A stretch of DNA of 64,000 nt from Durusdinium trenchii. Taxonomy: Eukaryota > Sar > Dinophyceae > Suessiales > Symbiodiniaceae. Location: assembly GCA_963970005.1 (NCBI GenBank), contig CAXAMN010022851.1, positions 917,878-981,877 of the forward strand, in the 5' to 3' direction. Shown piece by piece: positions 60,118-64,000 of the stretch. Numbering within the stretch: the first letter of the stretch is position 1; each line of letters starts with the position of its first letter. Below the pieces are notes generated by a model that had not been told where the DNA came from, ran no database searches, and saw only the letters and a list, made by a program, of their open reading frames with translations. A program made the translations under genes and the position numbers.

Positions 60118-61340
60118 CTATGTAAGCTGAAGCCTTTGATCGGAAGAAGCCGTCAGTTGAGAAGCTTCTATATATAGAGGATGCCGCGATTTGCCCCGCT
60201 TCCGGTTACCAATTTGCTCCAGAGAGAATGAACCAATGAAGAGGAAACATATATCGTGGTGCCCGCTCTTGAGTCAGGCTTGCACTTGTTTAGCCCCGCT
60301 TCCAACACCTTCGACACGCATTGCAAAGCATTAACGATATTGTCGGCCACGGTGTCATTCTTGACAAGGCGATTTGGATGCAAGCAGACCGACTTTTTCC
60401 ATAGCAAAGCCACTGCTGTAGCCTTGTTGTTTGCCATTGGCCGAAGAACCTCAGTACCACGAAGGTTTCAGGTCACAAGCAGACTTTCATAAGAACTCAC
60501 CATTTGCTGTTTTCATGAGGCTTCCTTGCACTCTATTCCGCAGGCATTTTTTGAAACGATGCTTTCTGAGTTGTCAATGTGCAGACCACTCAGTTCGTTG
60601 GCCACTTGCTGATAGCAGGGGTGCTGTGCTGATGTCGGGCAAACCGTATGTTCCTTCACTTTGCACAGGGACAGACAGTTCCTAATTGGCGACAGCTCAC
60701 CAAACTCTAACAACATCTCAATCGAGTGAAAAGTGGTGTGCGTAGAGTTGATAGTTTCTAATCTCCCACACTGCGTCGCCAGTGGATAAGCTCGAGACCG
60801 GCGTCGCCAGTAGAAGGCGGAAGGCGTGCTGGATAGCGCCAGCAGACCTGCCCCGGCATGTGGATGCGAAGACGTTTTCAGTCAAGTCTTTGCGCGTTTC
60901 TTGAGTGTATTGCATGCTCAAGACATAACATGACTGCAGTGACGCAGGGCGCAGAAGCTGCGGACATATATTTTCTGGCCCCTTGTTGCATCATGGTGCA
61001 AACAGCACGAACAGCTGCTTCAGAGTTCATCAAGGAGAAACAATACAATCTACAGTCTGATTTTTGCACCGCATCGTTTTCGATTCTGAGACTCTTTCGG
61101 CCAAAATGTCTTGGTGCAACAGGTTTTGTAGACCAGCTGTTTTGCAACATTTTTTTACAAGTGTTTTTGAGTGCCCGGGCGAATTGGATACCTGCACTTA
61201 AGAATCTGCACAGGCGATGGACACAGAGCACTCGACAGACCGCATTACAAGGCCAATGCAACAAAGAACATGCAGTCCATGCTACCATGTGGTTCCTTAC
61301 CGCCCACGAAAATGATTCACCCTGCTGACAGCTCCATTCT

Positions 61341-62214
61341 ACTTTCCGCGTTGATATACTGGAGTTTTTAGCATCACCACGCTTGGTAAAACTAGTGCTT
61401 AACTTTGACCGAAGGTATACCTCTCAGCGGGGGTCTGGTGCACCTTGGTGCCAGTGTGAAGATCGTTGAAGTTGTGTGATCAACTTAGATGAGTTCTCAG
61501 AGGGGGAATGATGCGAGAATAGAGAGCCTTGTGCAGACCAAGCAGGGACATTGCTTCCGATGTTGCACCAGTTGCCAGTTGAAGATCAGTTTGGTTTCTC
61601 TCTCATACAGCAGCTGCAACTCAAATTTTGGGAAGTGGTACCCAAATTCCCTGAAGCTTTCTCACAGCTCCGTGGTGCGCCAACGCTCAGCTCCACTCAT
61701 ATTTGGTGTGTCCACCCATTGTGCACTGATTTTGCGGAAGAAAAGGAGGTGCCATACATGTCTTGCAGATGTGTGCTTCCTCGATGTGCAATCTTTCAGT
61801 CACTTTTTGATTACGCATGATTCGCTCTGGACTAAGATTATTTTTGGGCACAGTAGACGGTAGGGTCAAACAATTAAATTGCTCAAGATGTTCACGATCA
61901 TTTCCAAAAGTGACGTAGGAGGTGGGATCTACTACTATATATTATGATATATATATATATGTGTCCATTCTTAGGGTACGTATATCTACATATACTGTAC
62001 CTATACAATCTTATACATATTTAGTTTTTATCATATGTATCCCTCCTGACCTCGTAAAACTTATCCATCTCAATATGAAGACATTGAACACTATTAACTT
62101 TACGTTGAACACCTTTTACTTGACCCCATCAAAACCTGAATTGTGTTCATTGTCTCCTGAGAGGTGGATTTAGTTAAATATGTAAGGAAACCTGCTCCTT
62201 TTTGGTTGGTATTT
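61341..62214. other. Unassigned sequence with AT-rich tract
   Basis: 61935-62040 is TATA and TACATA rich. An open frame at 61489-61863 (plus) has no recognised family. Confidence 0.5.
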
Positions 62215-63055
62215 TGGATGGCAAGCGGCTAAGCCAAGAACCGCAGTAGAGAACCATGGGTAACTGCTGGATGGCAAGCGGCTAAGCCAAGAACCGCAGT
62301 AGGATGTCTTCTAGGAACCAAGAGGTTATGTCTGGATGGCAAGCACCTAAGCCAAGAACCGCAGTAGGATTTCAGCTAGGAACCATCAAGGGTTGCTTCT
62401 GGATGGCTAGCAGCTAAGCCAAGAACCGCAGTAGGATCACCTCTAGGAACCACTGGGGTCATCTGCAGTTGGAGGCTCGTTGTTTGTATTTTACAGCAAA
62501 TTTTTGTAGGCGACCCAATTTGAGGCCTCAACATAGATGACATGGGTCCTTGACCTCATGGAGTACTGGTTTTGAATACTGGATCCAGTCACATTAGGCC
62601 CTTCACCTGTAGGGCATGAACACACATGTGCATGCATTCATGCCTCACTTCCCTCCTCGTGCGTTGGGATGCGGCGAGCAATATCTCATCACCGGAAAGC
62701 CTGGGAGCCTGTCGTCGAAGATGAAGGTGCACATGCCATGTTTAATCTGGGATGGACACTGGGGTGGACATGCAGTGGGGACAGGGTGCTTGGGCCAGGG
62801 TGTTTGATGGCAAGCGGCCAAGCCAAGAACCGCGATGGGATGATGATTTGAATTTTTTTGAATAGAATTGGAGAGGAAACTGGTGGTTGTTTGGTTGGAA
62901 ATCTGGATGGCAAGCGGCCAAGCCAAGAACCGCAGCTAGGAACCAAGAAGTTGCAGTTAGATGGCAAGCGGCTAAGCCAAGAACCGCAGTAGGATTGTCA
63001 CTAGGAAACATAACCTGCTGGATGGCGAGCGGCTAAGCCAAGAACTGCAGTAGGA
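62215..63055. repeat. Interspersed minisatellite, eight copies of a conserved core
   Basis: The core GGATGGCAAGCGGCTAAGCC continuing AAGAACCGCAGTAGGA starts near 62215, 62269, 62334, 62401, 62804, 62905, 62959 and 63020. The core is kept almost unchanged while the 15-30 bp after each copy varies, usually including a TAGGAACCA-like word. Each core can fold: GCGG with CCGC, enclosing GGC-TAA-GCC. 62470-62800 lacks the core. Confidence 0.9.
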
Positions 63056-64000
63056 AATTTTTGGTGTTTCTGAGCAGAACCACATACATGAGCCGATCTT
63101 GATGTGGCCATTTGGCTGGATGAGCTGGATGAGGGAGCACCATTGCAAGGCAACAGTGTCTCTGCACGATCATCCCTAGGACTCGACTGGGGCGGGGGTC
63201 ACGTCTGGTTTCGAAGCCATGCCGGATTCGAAGCCACGGGAGCTGCTCGTCCAGGTGCTGAAGGCGAGGCCATTTGGAAACTGACATGGGGGACAGTCAA
63301 AACTCCTGATTCTTCTTCAACTAAAAAAAGGACGTCATCGGTTTTGAGTCGGACCTTATCCATTTGCAGGGTTGTGAGCACAAACCTACCCCTCTTTACT
63401 AAAGTGGTCTTTGCATGTTTTGACCGTGGCTCACATGATGTTGGAGCTGCATAGAGGAACCACGACCACTGACTAGGTCTTTGGAGTTGGACTTGTGTGC
63501 TCACATGGAGAACACCCACCGGAGCCTGGCTAGGACTTCTATGATCAACGTCTGGTGGATGAGGGCAGGGAGATCCGAGGATTTGGCCAAGAAGATGGGA
63601 ATGCCAGCAACTTGACATGGGATATAGGTAAGTACCTAGAGTCCTAATGGTGACTTTAAGTGGAGTTGGCCACACAAGGACCAGATACTACTATCACTGG
63701 CCTTTTGGATTAGATCATAGCGGAAACTGTACAGAGATCAGCCAAGGAGAAGAAGTTTCAGAAGATGATGAAAAAGGGTGTTGCATGTTGACAGCACACT
63801 TGGAGCATCTCTGGATGTTAGTCAGCAACCAAAGGGTGGTTGCATGGCAACTTTTGCCCTTGAGCCACCTCGATTAAATTCCCTGGAATACAGTTCCATC
63901 CTAGATATCTTAAATATTAATGGACAAGTTTATGAGGTCATCGACTTGGAGGGATATATATATAAGAAAAAACACAATGGAGCCACACTACATATCAAAG
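63056..64000. other. Unassigned right end of window
   Basis: A minus-strand frame through 63199-63430 (containing KVRLKTDDVLFLVEEESGVL) and the plus-strand frame 63104-63454 overlap; either could be coding, neither was recognised. A TATATATA run lies at 63955-63965. Confidence 0.3.

Larger units (their letters stand above)
53400..61340 (+). repeat. Long direct array, copy 4 (diverged)
   Basis: Landmarks in copy order: the 24200-like segment at about 54545, the CCACTGCGAAAACCCTTTACGCC segment at about 57366, the 39430-39990-like segment at 57630-58150, the GCGGCTCCCCAC segment at about 58633, the AACATGATTCACCCTGCTGACAG-like word at about 61310. 56600-56890 and 59797-60117 contain minus-strand frames with protein-like composition that I could not assign. 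Confidence 0.6.

Noticed and set aside
62215..63055. Possible CRISPR-like array
   Set aside because: Spacing is uneven, spacers share words, there is no cas gene, and the genome is eukaryotic.
1..64000. tRNA, rRNA and small-RNA genes
   Set aside because: I looked for GGTTCGA-type B-box words and rRNA-like blocks on both strands and found none in a suitable context; a covariance-model search would be decisive.

Overview
The window looks like nuclear DNA of a dinoflagellate, probably Symbiodiniaceae-like (inference). Four observations point there: a multi-exon gene whose introns mostly begin with GC rather than GT; an intronless gene preceded by two tandem relics resembling the dinoflagellate spliced leader; very low gene density with kilobase-scale repeats; and many simple-sequence tracts. 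No bacterial operon, CRISPR array, rRNA or tRNA was recognised. Positions 50840-50849 are an assembly gap.

Layout. (1) 698-11830, plus strand: the 3' part of a quinoprotein-like (PQQ-like beta-propeller) gene. I assembled it from 11 small exons whose phases all agree, giving 261 residues and a stop; its 5' end lies further left or outside the window. Inside its 2.3-kb fifth intron, same strand, sits an intact intronless sulfotransferase-like gene with a signal peptide (4465-5499). It is read as a recycled-cDNA retrogene because of the spliced-leader relics just before its start. (2) 11831-14600: non-coding as far as I can see, with simple repeats, a perfect 21-bp inverted repeat and a GC-rich palindrome. 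(3) About 14600-61340: an irregular direct array of at least four diverged copies of a basic unit of about 8 kb, apparently mostly non-coding. The same landmark recurs at about 16970, 25113, 39176 and 57366. Copy 3 is split by a 6.0-kb insertion (31816-37837) holding degraded plus-strand coding sequence. It is also cut at 42107 by a 7.5-kb block (42108 to about 49640) whose far end carries the next part of the unit in inverted orientation. At the near end of that block is a 567-codon intronless ORF that looks like a DDE-type transposase-related protein. (4) About 50113-51055, minus strand: exon-like pieces of an unidentified gene with a very basic C-terminus. (5) 62215-63055: an interspersed minisatellite with eight copies of a conserved core, then unassigned sequence to the end.

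I see no pathway linking the genes. The window is mainly a record of retroposition, segmental duplication, patchy homogenisation and inversion. The well-supported coding content is two genes plus one transposon-like ORF; the rest is repeats, fragments and low-confidence exon candidates. No promoter, polyadenylation site or terminator could be assigned; dinoflagellates usually lack TATA boxes and AATAAA signals.
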